The notes beneath the pieces were generated by a model that made no database searches, was not told where the DNA came from, and saw only the letters and a program-made list of their open reading frames with translations. Below are positions 5,760 through 5,937 of a stretch of 5,937 nt of DNA, piece by piece. The stretch lies in assembly GCA_937888775.1 (NCBI GenBank), contig CALAQT010000284.1:1-5937 (forward strand). The letters are read 5' to 3'. The DNA is from an uncultured Actinomycetes bacterium. Lineage in GTDB: Bacteria > Actinomycetota > Thermoleophilia > Solirubrobacterales > Solirubrobacteraceae. Both the position numbers and the translations under genes were made by a program. The first letter of the stretch is position 1; the number at the start of each line of letters is the position of its first letter.

Positions 5760-5936
5760 TCACGTTGCGGAGCAGGTCTGCGACTCGATGCCTTCGGCGG
5801 TCTCGCTGCTGTCCACGGCCCACTCTTCTGCATTCGCCCGGCGAAGCAGTCGTGGCGCAGCGGGCACGCCGGACTGTCCCAACTCGTCCTGAGCGGCACT
5901 GAAGGCGACGTCGGCGGAGACTCCCGCTTCGCCGGA
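5760..5936 (-). CDS. Partial ORF entering from the right edge, unknown product
   Basis: A - strand frame is open from the window edge to TGA 5762-5760, giving the last 58 residues of a possible protein. It contains SGEAGVSADVAFSAAQDELG and NAEEWAVDSSETAEGIES. Its acidic, Ala/Gly/Asp/Glu-rich composition and mostly G/C third codon positions are more coding-like than the other five frames here. It ends 17 nt before the ATG (5742) of the decayed membrane-protein-like fragment, so the two could have been neighbours in one operon. There is no recognisable motif. Only the C-terminal part is visible, so it may equally be another remnant or a chance frame. Confidence 0.3.
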   Translation of the reverse strand, partial: SGEAGVSADVAFSAAQDELGQSGVPAAPRLLRRANAEEWAVDSSETAEGIESQTCSAT

Positions 5937-5937
5937 A

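Noticed and set aside
1..5937. CRISPR array, tRNA or rRNA gene, toxin-antitoxin pair or complete insertion sequence
   Set aside because: There are no regularly spaced repeats, no tRNA or rRNA signatures, no transposase or integrase motif and no paired terminal repeats around a gene. I therefore claim no such system.

Overview
The window is GC-rich DNA (roughly two thirds G+C by eye). It suggests a high-GC, probably actinobacterial chromosome, but nothing in it fixes the taxon, and no rRNA, tRNA, CRISPR array or intact transposase gene is visible.

One gene dominates. It runs from 1427 to 5404 on the + strand and encodes a secreted protein of about 1,325 residues: an N-terminal signal peptide, an unassigned region, a gluzincin-type zinc peptidase (HELGH, then a glutamate in WLLEGLPEW), a glycine-rich Cys-containing linker, a bacterial von Willebrand factor type D (VWD) module and a C-terminal region that looks like a beta-propeller. 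It has no recognisable Shine-Dalgarno sequence of its own. Its ATG overlaps the TGA of a 73-codon upstream reading frame (1209-1430) in an ATGA junction. That upstream frame has a strong Shine-Dalgarno sequence, so the pair looks translationally coupled.

The 1.2 kb to the left (1-1208) looks like eroded coding DNA. The best pieces are the possible C-terminal part of an unknown gene (361-760, needing one frameshift and containing one in-frame TAG) and a 47-codon fragment with a good ribosome binding site and a Rossmann GxGxxA motif (772-915). The stop codon of the first overlaps the Shine-Dalgarno sequence of the second, as expected of a former operon. A near-perfect 12-bp direct repeat and a possible promoter lie just before the 73-codon frame.

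To the right (5405-5937), the + strand has no convincing gene. The - strand has protein-like segments, including one hydrophobic helix, broken by a stop and apparent frame changes. They are best read as remnants convergent to the large gene.

I see no multi-gene system. The noteworthy items are the domain architecture of the large secreted protein, its coupled start, and the decayed flanks.
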